A stretch of DNA of 16,237 nucleotides from Holosporaceae bacterium (GCA_031258475.1 JAIRMS010000063.1:1-16237); one strand, 5' to 3'. Counted from the stretch's first letter, positions 7,668-14,985 are shown. Numbers and translations are program-made. Notes: generated from the letters alone by a model not told the origin.

Positions 7668-7770
7668 TTGTGCTGGGTTGTTTTTATTCTTAAATCCATC
7701 AATCCAGGTTCCGTCAGAGGTGTCACTGGAGGGGCAGCCGATGAGTCCGAGGTTCTCTCTGATGATGTGC

Positions 7771-7877
7771 TACACATGAATCACTTTGAAAATGCGATTC
7801 TCATTTTCTGGATTGCTTCGTTGCACCCGCAATGACGAAAAGTGGTGACTTCGCACTTCCAAAGTGATTCATGTATA
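7771..7877. repeat. Inverted-repeat element, copy 3 (best-preserved short form)
   Basis: A 107-bp element with near-perfect 26-bp terminal inverted repeats: 7771-7796 (TACACATGAATCACTTTG then AAAATGCG) and 7852-7877 (CGCACTTCCAAAGTGATTCA then TGTATA). The core, from about 7807, is a shortened palindrome, CTGGATTGCTTCG...CGCAATGACG. The rest of the intergenic interval 7668-7938 holds nothing I can identify. Confidence 0.85.
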
Positions 7878-7938
7878 CGAGTTCAATCGCTCCCCCTTTT
7901 GAACCAGCGGCCTCTATGGAAGAAGTCCCGAGTCAAAG

Positions 7939-8535
7939 TTACTTCGACAACCACTCCAGGATGGCTTGTAGATTTTTAACCTGGGAGTCGGTAAAGCAAG
8001 TCCAAGTGCACCATTCGCCGAACACGTCTAGGTGTTTTTTGAGGGGCCAGTTCTCTCGATGAGCTTGGTCCTGATCCAATATACGTTTTAGATGCTCCGC
8101 TGGAGTGCCAACTGGTCCACCATCTGGTCCACCATATGGTGCTTTGAGGTATTTGTTAGCCCCCTTACGCACAAGCTCTTGTAAAGTGATTACAAAAGAC
8201 GGATCTAGCACATTCAAAAGCATTCCCCTTAGGCTCGTTCGGTCCGTCGTGAGAATGTGGTGCAAAAGCAGGTGAATCACATTCTCTGGTACCCTGCTAG
8301 TATTCAAAATCAAAAACAGAATTGCAGGAGTACGAACATGGGTCCGTTCGCACTCGAATTCCATGTAAGTCAACCAAGCGGCTTCGTTCATGCTGTCTGC
8401 GATTAGTGCAGCGGCCGTAGGCCATCGATCCTCCGGACGAGGCAGAGGCGGAGCTTTCATTCCCTCGACCTGAGAAAAAATTGCCGACGTTCCAATGATT
8501 CCACCAAGGAATCCGATCACAGTTTTATTTATCAT
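7939..8535 (-). CDS. Secreted hypothetical protein, 198 aa
   Basis: The start ATG 8535 is chosen because GGAG lies 6 bp upstream; a longer frame from 8547 would overlap that site. The N-terminus MINKTVIGFLGGIIGTSAIFSQVEG is a clear signal peptide. The mature part is mostly helical. TPAILFLILNTSRVPENVIH and HILTTDRTSLRGMLLNVLDP faintly resemble helical-pair repeats, but no ankyrin or tetratricopeptide consensus can be defended. A short glycine/proline-rich segment (APYGGPDGGPVGTP, about residues 133-146) separates it from a Trp-rich C-terminal helical region (WPLKKHLDVFGEWCTW). No family is recognised. It stands alone, with its own candidate promoter, between an inverted-repeat element and nusB. 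An exported, possibly host-directed protein is plausible but not shown. Confidence 0.6.
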   Translation of the reverse strand: MINKTVIGFLGGIIGTSAIFSQVEGMKAPPLPRPEDRWPTAAALIADSMNEAAWLTYMEFECERTHVRTPAILFLILNTSRVPENVIHLLLHHILTTDRTSLRGMLLNVLDPSFVITLQELVRKGANKYLKAPYGGPDGGPVGTPAEHLKRILDQDQAHRENWPLKKHLDVFGEWCTWTCFTDSQVKNLQAILEWLSK

Positions 8536-8570
8536 ATTTATCTCCATAGGTTAATGATTAAAACTGCCTC

Positions 8571-8599
8571 AATGTACGAAAAGAAGGAAACCATGTCGA
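8571..8599 (-). promoter_or_regulatory. Candidate promoter of the 198-aa secreted protein gene
   Basis: On the - strand, TCGACA (8594-8599) and TACATT (8571-8576) are 17 bp apart: five of six and four of six matches to the sigma-70 consensus. The start would be near 8564, giving a leader of about 29 nt with GGAG before ATG 8535. Position fits; the -10 box is only fair. Confidence 0.4.
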
Positions 8600-8635
8600 G
8601 AAAAAAAATTTAAAAGGGAAAAATCAAAAAATTAT

Positions 8636-9088
8636 TTAGCGTGGATTTATGGAATTTAGTAGTCCATTGACAAATGCCGCTTCGCTTTTCCCAAAGAAAG
8701 ATTTTGATATTTCTATATATTCATTGAACACCACGTTGGATGGAATATCTTCAAAATATAAAAGCTCTGTTGTTCCAAGTCTCAAAATGGCTTTGATTAC
8801 GCTATCCAGTCTATCCATTCTCCAATTATCGGACAGATTATTGGAAACGATCTCGTCTATCTTCGGCAGATTTTCATCCATGGTTTTTATCAATCGCCGG
8901 AAGAAAGCCTCGTCCATTTGCGAGGTTGAAATGTTTTCCGTGATAAAAATTTCGTTGCAATTCTTCGATTCGCCTAGAATTTTTTCAAGGGAAGACTTGG
9001 TAATCTCAGCACGGTAAACCACCTGCACGGCGTGATACCTCGCCATGCTGCGCAGTCCGCCGCATTTAGGATTGTCTTCGCCGACCAT
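8636..9088 (-). CDS. nusB: Transcription antitermination factor NusB
   Basis: A 150-aa all-helical protein of the NusB family, which with NusE (S10) binds boxA in rRNA operon leaders. The C-terminal half is diagnostic: RMDRLDSVIKAILRLGTTELLYFEDIPSNVVFNEYIEIS followed by FFGKSEAAFVNGLLNSI. The N-terminus (SMARYHAVQVVYRAE, residues 14-28) fits the conserved first helix, although the first 13 residues are atypical; ATG at residue 15 is an alternative start. The gene follows glyA by 12 bp and ends the xerD-rpiB-glyA-nusB operon. In larger alphaproteobacteria nusB usually follows the rib genes, which are missing here. No terminator hairpin was found; the downstream stretch is AT-rich. Confidence 0.93.
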   Translation of the reverse strand: MVGEDNPKCGGLRSMARYHAVQVVYRAEITKSSLEKILGESKNCNEIFITENISTSQMDEAFFRRLIKTMDENLPKIDEIVSNNLSDNWRMDRLDSVIKAILRLGTTELLYFEDIPSNVVFNEYIEISKSFFGKSEAAFVNGLLNSINPR

Positions 9089-9100
9089 TGGTCTATAAAC

Positions 9101-10375
9101 TCAGCTGTAAAGCGGGAATTTTTTGCATAAATCTGAAATTTCCTCTCTTGTGTTCTTTTTGATTGATTCGTAGTCTAATTTTCCATGGTTCGAAAGTACT
9201 CCATAGATTAGGTCCGCTATTTTTCTGAATTCATCGACGCCAAATCCCCTGGTGGTCATGGCGGCGGATCCTATCCTCAGGCCGGAGGTTTGCGATGGCG
9301 GAAATTTATCAAACGGAATCGTGTTTTTATTGCAGGTAATGCCGGCCTGTTCCAGTTCGGTTTCAGCTGTTTTCCCTGTGATCGACAGTTTCGTAAGATC
9401 AACGACTGCCAGATGAGAATCCGTGCCTCCGGAAATTATATCCAATCCCAACTCTTTCAGCCGGTCGGCCATGGCGATGGAGTTTTCCAGGACGTTCTTC
9501 GCGTATTTTTTGAACCCGGGTTGCAAAGCCTCTCCAAACGCCACGGCCTTGGCGGCGATTGAATGCATCTGCGGGCCTCCCTGTATCCCGGGAAATACCG
9601 CGCTATCAATTTTTTTCGCGAGGGCTTCGTCGTTCGTCAGGATAATGCCGCCCCTTGGTCCACGCAGCGTTTTATGCGTCGTTGAGGTTACCACGTGGGC
9701 GTATTCCATTGGCGATGGATAAAATCCGGTAACAATTAATCCGGCGTAATGGGCCACATCCGCGAACAGGAATGCTCCCACGTCGTCAGATATCTCTCTG
9801 AAACGCTTGAAATCTATTTTGCGCGAGTAGGAAGACGCTCCACAAATTATGATTTTTGGTTTATGCTCAAGCGCTAGCTTTCGTACCTGATCATAGTCTA
9901 TGACTCCGTTTTCGTTCACTCCATAATTCACTGCGTTGAACCATTTTCCGGAAACGGTCGGAGGAGAACCATGGGTCAAATGTCCGCCCATGTCCAATCC
10001 CATGCCCAGTATTGTATCTCCGGGTTTCACGAGGGCGTATAGAACCGCCATATTCGCCTGCGCTCCAGAATGCGGCTGCACGTTGGCGAATTTGCAATTA
10101 AACAACCTGCAAATTCTCTCAATTGCCAATTTCTCTGCCACATCCACGAACCCGCATCCCCCATAATACCTTCTGCCTGGATATCCTTCGGCATATTTAT
10201 TGGTCATAACGTTTCCCAGCGCCATTAGTACTTCTTTGGATACGAAGTTCTCGGAAGCTATGAGTTCCACCTGATTCTGTTGTCTGTGAAATTCATTCGC
10301 TATTGCATCGAACAACTCTTTGTCATTTACCGTGCCGTCCGAAAAATATCCAACAAAATCCACTTCACTCTCCAT
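9101..10375 (-). CDS. glyA: Serine hydroxymethyltransferase
   Basis: A 424-aa pyridoxal-phosphate enzyme that interconverts serine and glycine while loading one-carbon units on tetrahydrofolate, in the cytoplasm. Landmarks are [12 protein letters not shown] (residues 35-46), [20 protein letters not shown] (59-78), [24 protein letters not shown] (205-214), and the cofactor lysine Lys235 in [14 protein letters not shown]. The C-terminal motif [16 protein letters not shown] is also present. It is full length with no lesions. Its ATG lies inside the end of rpiB (11-bp overlap), implying translational coupling. It is usually followed by nrdR in alphaproteobacteria; here nusB follows at once. Confidence 0.98.
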   Translation of the reverse strand: MESEVDFVGYFSDGTVNDKELFDAIANEFHRQQNQVELIASENFVSKEVLMALGNVMTNKYAEGYPGRRYYGGCGFVDVAEKLAIERICRLFNCKFANVQPHSGAQANMAVLYALVKPGDTILGMGLDMGGHLTHGSPPTVSGKWFNAVNYGVNENGVIDYDQVRKLALEHKPKIIICGASSYSRKIDFKRFREISDDVGAFLFADVAHYAGLIVTGFYPSPMEYAHVVTSTTHKTLRGPRGGIILTNDEALAKKIDSAVFPGIQGGPQMHSIAAKAVAFGEALQPGFKKYAKNVLENSIAMADRLKELGLDIISGGTDSHLAVVDLTKLSITGKTAETELEQAGITCNKNTIPFDKFPPSQTSGLRIGSAAMTTRGFGVDEFRKIADLIYGVLSNHGKLDYESIKKNTREEISDLCKKFPLYS

Positions 10376-10796
10376 CTATCAGTTTTAACCTTCTGTTGTG
10401 TCGTCCGCCCTCAAATTCTGTTTGCAGAAACACGCGGAGACAATTGGCAGCCGTTTCATAGTTCACCACATTCGCTCCGAAAACGATCACATTCGCATCA
10501 TTGTGTCGACGGGAAAATTCCGCCATTTTTTCGTTAAAACACAAAGCTGCACGAATTCCAACGCATCTATTTGCGGCGATCGACATTCCAATTCCCGTAG
10601 AGCATATGAGTATACCACAGTTATCTCCGGCTTCTAGTACGCAGTCCGATAATTTCCGGGCGAATATCGGATAGTCGCACGATTCCGGGCAATCGGTTCC
10701 AAGATCGGTCAAATCCCACTCGGATTTTTCGATTAAATATCGTTTCATTCCAAATCCAACGTGATCCGACGCAATAAATATTTTCATTAATTTCAT
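10365..10796 (-). CDS. rpiB: Ribose-5-phosphate isomerase B
   Basis: A 143-aa LacA/RpiB-family isomerase interconverting ribose 5-phosphate and ribulose 5-phosphate. Family motifs are present in order: [13 protein letters not shown] (Asp-His at the phosphate site), [17 protein letters not shown] (about residues 61-77, where the catalytic cysteine of many RpiBs is Cys65), [14 protein letters not shown], and the C-terminal EGGRHNRRL. The chosen ATG 10796 overlaps the xerD stop (ATGA). A second ATG at 10787 would give the more standard MKIFIASDH start, so the true start is one of these two. Its 3' end overlaps glyA by 11 bp. Confidence 0.95.
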   Translation of the reverse strand: MKLMKIFIASDHVGFGMKRYLIEKSEWDLTDLGTDCPESCDYPIFARKLSDCVLEAGDNCGILICSTGIGMSIAANRCVGIRAALCFNEKMAEFSRRHNDANVIVFGANVVNYETAANCLRVFLQTEFEGGRHNRRLKLIDGE

Positions 10797-11716
10797 CCCA
10801 ATGGCTTGGAGTGTATCGTGTCATTTTCTCTCTGAGAAAGTGGGTGACATTTTTTTACGACCTCTTTCAATTTTTTTCTGGTAACGTGAGTGTATATCTC
10901 CGTCGTGGATATGCTTTGATGTCCGAGCATTTTTTTCACGCTCAGAAGGTCGGCTCCATTGTCCAGAATATGAGTCGCAAACGCATGACGTAGAACATGC
11001 GGCGAAATCTTTGTCGTGTCCACTCCGGAAATCGCGGCGATTTGCTTTAATATTTGGAAAACCCTCTGCCGAGTTATGTGTTTTGTCGGATTAACCGAAG
11101 GGAAAACCCAAACAGACTCCTCGCAGACGCTTTCCCATTCTTTTAGCAGAGTCAACACTTTGCTCGCCAGCGGAACTATGTGCTCTCTGCTTCCTTTTCC
11201 AAATATCCTAATGAATCTTGAATCGACTATGGCGTTTCTTTTTATCGATATTAATTCGCTTACTCTCAGTCCGCTTCCATAGAGAAGGTAAAGCATGAGA
11301 TCTGCCCGCATTTTTTCTTTGTAATTTAAAAAATTCGTGGCGTTTTGAAGTTTTATCACGGTTTCTTCGCTCACGATTTTGGGGAGGGGTCTTTTGTGTT
11401 TCGGCTGGTGAATAAATTTCATCGGGTCGTTTTCGATCAACTCCTCCTGGTACAAAAATTTAAAGAATTGTCTCAGAGCTGATAATTTTCGCTTTATGCT
11501 GGAAGTCTGAAGTTGCTTTTCTTTTAATTTTGATAGATAAGAAACAATATCTTCTTCCGAAACTGCCCCGTCCAGGGTAATGAAATTCACAAAATCGGTA
11601 AGATCCAAAACGTAGGACTGAATGGTATTTTTCGATGCGTTCTTTTCGCTTTTTAGATATTCTACGAAAAGTTCCACAAAGCTGCGCAAACCATTTGAGC
11701 AGGAAGGAGCGTTCAT
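10793..11716 (-). CDS. xerD: Site-specific tyrosine recombinase XerD
   Basis: A 307-aa tyrosine recombinase that, with XerC, resolves chromosome dimers at dif. The N-terminal SAM-like domain covers about residues 10-95 and the catalytic domain follows. Active-site residues are Arg151 (YGSGLRVSEL), Lys174 (FGKGSREH), His240 and Arg243 (SPHVLRHAFATHIL), His266 (LGHQSISTTEIY) and the nucleophile Tyr275. XerD is preferred over XerC because of the IYTHVTRKKLKEVVKKCHPL ending. It is the first gene of an operon with rpiB, glyA and nusB. ATG 11716 has only a weak ribosome binding site (GAATTGAA). An inverted-repeat element end lies 41 bp upstream. Confidence 0.92.
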   Translation of the reverse strand: MNAPSCSNGLRSFVELFVEYLKSEKNASKNTIQSYVLDLTDFVNFITLDGAVSEEDIVSYLSKLKEKQLQTSSIKRKLSALRQFFKFLYQEELIENDPMKFIHQPKHKRPLPKIVSEETVIKLQNATNFLNYKEKMRADLMLYLLYGSGLRVSELISIKRNAIVDSRFIRIFGKGSREHIVPLASKVLTLLKEWESVCEESVWVFPSVNPTKHITRQRVFQILKQIAAISGVDTTKISPHVLRHAFATHILDNGADLLSVKKMLGHQSISTTEIYTHVTRKKLKEVVKKCHPLSQRENDTIHSKPLG

Positions 11717-11755
11717 TTCAATTCGATACCAAACTTTAGATCTTTAACGCATCCT

Positions 11756-11761
11756 ACTATA
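11756..11761 (-). promoter_or_regulatory. Candidate -10 box for the xerD operon, inside a repeat end
   Basis: On the - strand the outer tip of the repeat end reads CATGTATAGT, giving TATAGT as a -10 box 39 bp before xerD ATG 11716. The expected -35 position (TCGCAT) does not match the consensus, so this is a half-supported promoter. Confidence 0.28.
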
Positions 11762-11876
11762 CATGAATCACGTTGAAAATGCGATTTTCATTTTCTGGAT
11801 TGCCGCGTCGCTGCACTCCTCGAAATGACGGCAAGTGGCGCAGCATCGTCATTGCGAGCGCAGCGAAGCAATCCAG
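11758..11876. repeat. Inverted-repeat element, copy 4 (left end plus palindromic core)
   Basis: The left terminal repeat at 11758-11783 (TATACATGAATCACGTTG then AAAATGCG) is the closest to the consensus. The palindromic core pairs 11795-11829 (CTGGATTGCCGCG...) with 11848-11876 (GTCATTGCGAGCGCAGCG...). The right terminal repeat is absent; the core runs directly into the 3' module of the first coiled-coil gene. Confidence 0.8.
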
Positions 11877-12009
11877 GTCATACTTCCATATCCTGCACTG
11901 AGCCGACATATTTGCCGAAACGGTTTCAAACATCACACGAGTTCTAAGCTAGGCAAAGAATGTGAGAGAAATCACCGCTGGCGCAGAGCAACGGGGGAAT
12001 TCATGCTCA
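11874..12009 (-). repeat. 3' module, copy 1 (downstream of the 137-aa gene)
   Basis: 136 bp starting at the stop codon of the 137-aa gene and conserved in sequence and length with 12471-12608 and 13885-14019. On the - strand it reads TGAGCATGAATTCCCCCG, then a weak version of the module stem (CCCCG against CGGTG), a CACATTCTTTGCCTAG block, a short inverted repeat CCG-TTT-CGG, AAATATGTCGGC, and ends near GTATGACCTGG. Its function is unknown. Confidence 0.7.
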
Positions 12010-12420
12010 AGCATTCTGTTCGGCTAAAAGAGCTTTAAGTCGATCGAGTATCTCCTGTCGTATTTCCAGTGCGATTTGGCGTTTTCTGGCTACTTCAGCT
12101 ATAAGATCATCCAATTCATGCTGCTTTTCTTCCACTTCTGCGTCCAACCGTTCCAGATGGGCACGCAGATTTTCTAAGTTGTTAAGTACCTCTATTTCCA
12201 TCTCAGGTTTTAGGGTCGCGAACTCTCGATTTAAATCTGTTATCAGAGTACAAAATACTTTATCATCCCCGAACAATTTTTCAGGATTCACAGGACTAAA
12301 CTCAGAGCGGATTTCTTGCCGTTCCGCAGCTCTAGCTGCTTGATCCATACCCAGCGCCACATTTCCAATAATCGAACAGCTCAGAACCAATGCTGTCATT
12401 TTCAAAAAATCTTTTTCCAT
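12007..12420 (-). CDS. Exported coiled-coil protein, short paralogue
   Basis: A 137-aa protein with the family signal peptide MEKDFLKMTALVLSCSIIG and likely cleavage after ALG, before MDQ. Residues 26-80 (AAERQEIRSEF...LNREFATLKPE) align with the segment before the last coiled coil of the 334-aa paralogue (MAERQRILPRY...). Residues 83-133 form a heptad-rich helix ending RLKALLAEQNA, like the C-termini of the others. The N-terminal globular domain and central coiled coil of the larger paralogues are absent, so this looks like an internally deleted copy. GGAAAA precedes ATG 12420 in the leader shared with the paralogues. The product would be periplasmic or secreted. No function is known; charge-rich coiled coils favour binding or structural roles. 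Confidence 0.65.
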   Translation of the reverse strand: MEKDFLKMTALVLSCSIIGNVALGMDQAARAAERQEIRSEFSPVNPEKLFGDDKVFCTLITDLNREFATLKPEMEIEVLNNLENLRAHLERLDAEVEEKQHELDDLIAEVARKRQIALEIRQEILDRLKALLAEQNA

Positions 12421-12455
12421 AATTTTTCCTTTTATTTTATGAAGTTAAACAACGT

Positions 12456-12461
12456 ATTATA
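12456..12461 (-). promoter_or_regulatory. Candidate -10 box of the 137-aa gene
   Basis: A perfect TATAAT on the - strand, 36 bp before ATG 12420, in the 50-bp gap between the upstream paralogue's 3' module and this gene. No convincing -35 box is found at 16-18 bp; the module end supplies that region. Confidence 0.35.
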
Positions 12462-12470
12462 AAGATGAAC

Positions 12471-12608
12471 CAGAGTCATATTGCAGGGTACTCAACTGAG
12501 CGACACAGTGGCCGTAACGTCGGCACGCACGGCAGATTTTTCTCAGTACCAGGCTAAGGATGGATCAAAGATCCCCGCTGCAGAAAACAACGGGGAATTT
12601 TGCACTCA
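12471..12608 (-). repeat. 3' module, copy 2 (downstream of the 334-aa gene)
   Basis: 138 bp starting at the stop codon. On the - strand: TGAGTGCAAAATTCCCCG, stem CCCCG/CGGGG (12591-12595 with 12573-12577), a second perfect repeat GGATC-AAA-GATCC at 12562-12574, then CATCCTTAGCCTGGTACTGA, a CCG...CGG short repeat, GTGTCGCTCAG, and the end AATATGACTCTGG. No U-tract follows the stem, so a classical intrinsic terminator is not supported. Confidence 0.75.
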
Positions 12609-13610
12609 AAGACCCACGCTGTTCAGAATAGCTGCAACTGACTCGAGCTGTTGTTTTTGTCGCGCAGCCGCAGCTTGTCGCTGATGCGCTATCTGAGCCT
12701 CACAGTCGGCTATTTCTTGATCTTTTTGTCCCAATAGTTCTTGAAGAGTCCGGATTTCGACATCGTTGCGCGCGACGACGTCACGCAGCTCTAGGGTTTC
12801 AGCACTGTACAGCTCAGTCCATCTTCTATCCAGAAGACCACAAATGCCAGTCAGCCTGTCTTTGGCACCCTTGAGGAAAGTGTCAAAAGATTGGCTAACA
12901 TCGCGGAAAGTAGCGTCATAGCGTGGCAGTATGCGTTGCCTCTCCGCCATTCGTACGCTGTCTTCGAGCCGTCTGCGTTCGGCAGAGCTGACATTGTTAT
13001 CCGCCTCGGCAGTGTTTAGCCTGAGCTTTGTATTGTCCAGAGCAGCATTGTGGCGATTTATGTCGTCGTCTAGTAATGTCAACTGTACTTCTACGTCTTG
13101 CTTTCGCTTCTGGATAGGGTCTATTGCAGCGTTATTTTGGCCCGGCGTAGCGGCGAGTTCTGCTTTACGTTCTTCGATCCAGGAGTCCACTTGCGACAGC
13201 TGTTCGTATTTCCAGACTAATTCATGCAAACAGGCCAATAACGCTGTCTCTTCAGGATCATCGGAAGCGTCGAGATCTGCGGCCAACGCTGACAGCAAAG
13301 CTTCATAAGGCTCCTGGGTCCTAAATGCCTCGAGCGTGGCAATCGCAACTCCGGCGGATGTTAATACTTCAAACAAGGGGACGTTGGGCAAAGGGCTATC
13401 CAGGTCCACATCGGCTGAACAGACAGCTTTCACAGCCAGATGATACTCTCCTGGCTGCATTTTAGATAAAACAGTGACGTGGTCTCCGCTTAGTTCCAGA
13501 TTAGATAAAGTTGTTTCTTCTTCTTCCGGTTGATCCATAGCAGATGCTGCATTTCCCAGGAATGCACAGTTCAAAATCAATGCTGTTATTTTTAAAAAAT
13601 TCTTCTTCAT
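12606..13610 (-). CDS. Exported coiled-coil protein, 334 aa
   Basis: The signal peptide MKKNFLKITALILNCAFLG ends at an AxA site (ASA before MDQ), so the product is exported by Sec. Residues 45-135 form a helical domain shared with the neighbouring paralogue (TVLSKMQPGEYHLAVKAVC here, TVLSSMIAGDYFLAMQAVC there). Residues about 140-225 are a charged coiled coil (IQKRKQDVEVQLTLLDDDIN). Residues 226-280 are a linker region (AERQRILPRYDATFRDV) and 281-334 a second coiled coil ending LESVAAILNSVGL. The leader AAGGAAAAATT before ATG 13610 and the 3' module are shared with other copies. A consensus promoter lies upstream. It belongs to no family I recognise. Confidence 0.7.
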   Translation of the reverse strand: MKKNFLKITALILNCAFLGNAASAMDQPEEEETTLSNLELSGDHVTVLSKMQPGEYHLAVKAVCSADVDLDSPLPNVPLFEVLTSAGVAIATLEAFRTQEPYEALLSALAADLDASDDPEETALLACLHELVWKYEQLSQVDSWIEERKAELAATPGQNNAAIDPIQKRKQDVEVQLTLLDDDINRHNAALDNTKLRLNTAEADNNVSSAERRRLEDSVRMAERQRILPRYDATFRDVSQSFDTFLKGAKDRLTGICGLLDRRWTELYSAETLELRDVVARNDVEIRTLQELLGQKDQEIADCEAQIAHQRQAAAARQKQQLESVAAILNSVGL

Positions 13611-13689
13611 AATTTTTCCTTTTATTTTTATTAGTTAAACAATTGGACGCCTTCCGAAGTAAAGTTTCACGATGACGTCTCCAGGGCGA

Positions 13690-13717
13690 ATTATACACGG
13701 AGGCTTTTGCATGTCAA
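13690..13717 (-). promoter_or_regulatory. Consensus sigma-70 promoter of the 334-aa gene
   Basis: On the - strand a perfect TTGACA (13712-13717) and a perfect TATAAT (13690-13695) are separated by 16 bp. Transcription would start near 13683, leaving a leader of about 73 nt that ends in AAGGAAAAATT-ATG. This is the strongest promoter in the window and predicts high expression. Confidence 0.78.
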
Positions 13718-13827
13718 TATTCTTTGTTGAATTTATGTGGACGAACTGTGGATTGGCATTGAGGGAATATTTGACGTATGCCGACGGCTTGCAATTTTTA
13801 AGACCACTCGGAAGTGTGGGCCAGTTT

Positions 13828-13868
13828 GTCATTTCACGGATTGCCGCGCCCTGCGGGCTCGCAATGAC
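13828..13868. repeat. Palindromic core of the inverted-repeat family, isolated
   Basis: GTCATTTCACGGATTGCCGC, continuing GCCCTGCGGGCTCGCAATGAC, matches the core arm in the element at 3935-4194 (reverse orientation there, 4122-4152). No terminal repeats are seen on either side. As at 11876, this core nearly abuts a 3' module, 16 bp before 13885. Confidence 0.6.
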
Positions 13869-13884
13869 GAAGAGAAAGAAGCAT

Positions 13885-14019
13885 CAGAGTCATATTTCCT
13901 AGTACTGTATCGCGACATATGCGCTGTAACAGGTGCGAACATCACAGATCGAGATCAGTCCAAGGTAAAGAATGTATCTGGAATCCCCTCCGCAGGAAAC
14001 AGAGGGGAATATGCACTCA
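13885..14019 (-). repeat. 3' module, copy 3 (downstream of the 322-aa gene)
   Basis: 135 bp starting at the stop codon. On the - strand: TGAGTGCATATTCCCC, stem CCCCTC/GAGGGG (14002-14007 with 13985-13990) around an 11-base loop, then ATACATTCTTTACCTTGGAC, the short inverted repeat CTG-TTA-CAG, GCATATGTCGC, and the end AAATATGACTCTG. Relative to copy 2 the fifth stem pair changes from G-C to T-A, preserving pairing. Confidence 0.75.
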
Positions 14020-14985
14020 AGGGTTCAGGCTAGCCAAAACAGCTCTTATTTTCTCCATTTTGTCCTCCAGATCTGCCTCATGTGCTGCTTGTTCGCTGTC
14101 CATGGCAGCTTTCAATTGATTCAAGCTCGTCTGCTTGTCTTCCAAAAGTGCTCTCAGGCGCGCTATTTCTACAGATTGGCTGTTAGCGGTTGCTCGCAGG
14201 TGTGGTGTGATATCTCCCTGAAACCGGACCGGATCTTTTTCCAAAAGAGCCCAGGCTTCATTGAAGTCCCTCAGCGTGTCTTCCTGAAAAGTCGCAAAAC
14301 TGCGCGGCACAGCTGCCAAAACAGCGTTTTCAGCCGGGCGGATGATCTTATATGACAGCGCGCCCCAGCTGAAGCGTATTTCGCGGATACGGTCCTCGTT
14401 AAGCTGCAGTGCGTTCTGCACGGATCGGAGGCTGATTTCCGCGCGTTCTAGCTCTCGCTTGAGTGAGGCAAGGTTCCGCGTCCGCAGGGCCAGATCCTTC
14501 TCTGCGGCAGCTAGGTCGCGATGCCAAGCACCTAGCCGGTTCGCACAGTCAACCTTCATACCAGCCAGAGAAGAGTCAAGGGCCGCAAGTTCGGCTTCTC
14601 GCGAACGCAGCAGGCGAGTGTTCCAGTCCATTTCCTTTTGGTAGGCAAGGAGTCGTGCGCCATGTCGGGAATCTGTAGAGTCGCGAGTAGCAGCCAATAC
14701 CTGCACCAACTTCTCAAAAAGAGAGTCGTCGTCCTGCAAGGAATTGTATGTGGCGTCGGATATTCCCTTTTGGGCAAACAGAGCCATCAACTCATCTTTG
14801 TTGGTATCAGCATTGAGTTCTATGTTAGCGTCGCAGACGGCCTGCATAGCAAGGAAGTAATCCCCCGCAATCATACTAGATAGCACTGTCTTCTCATCGG
14901 GGCTGAAGTTCATGGCACGCGCTTCATTTCCCAGGAACGCACAGCACAGAACCAACGCTGTCATTTTTAAAAAATTCTTCTTCAT
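14017..14985 (-). CDS. Exported coiled-coil protein, 322 aa
   Basis: The signal peptide MKKNFLKMTALVLCCAFLG ends at ARA before MNF. Residues 32-115 are the N-terminal helical domain shared with the 334-aa paralogue. Residues about 115-215 form a long coiled coil (RLLRSREAELAALDSSL, LASLKRELERAEISLRSVQN). Residues 220-262 (AENAVLAAVPRSFATFQED) correspond to the linker domain, and 265-322 to the C-terminal coiled coil ending KIRAVLASLNP. ATG 14985 lies 17 bp after the stop of the upstream paralogue, with GGAAAAAAATT as ribosome binding site inside that gap, so the two are probably cotranscribed. The gene ends in a 3' module. Function unknown; Sec export and the coiled coil suggest a surface, periplasmic or host-directed scaffold or binding protein. 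Confidence 0.7.
   Translation of the reverse strand: MKKNFLKMTALVLCCAFLGNEARAMNFSPDEKTVLSSMIAGDYFLAMQAVCDANIELNADTNKDELMALFAQKGISDATYNSLQDDDSLFEKLVQVLAATRDSTDSRHGARLLAYQKEMDWNTRLLRSREAELAALDSSLAGMKVDCANRLGAWHRDLAAAEKDLALRTRNLASLKRELERAEISLRSVQNALQLNEDRIREIRFSWGALSYKIIRPAENAVLAAVPRSFATFQEDTLRDFNEAWALLEKDPVRFQGDITPHLRATANSQSVEIARLRALLEDKQTSLNQLKAAMDSEQAAHEADLEDKMEKIRAVLASLNP

Noticed and set aside
7725..7765. CCGATGAGTCCGAGG, resembling the hammerhead ribozyme core CUGAUGA
   Set aside because: The conserved U after the first C is changed, no GAAA follows the would-be stem II, and no stem III pairing with a cleavage site was found.
13635..13832. 65-codon - strand frame over the promoter region of the 334-aa gene
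   Set aside because: It begins inside a repeat core, has no ribosome site, and contains the consensus promoter. Likely chance.
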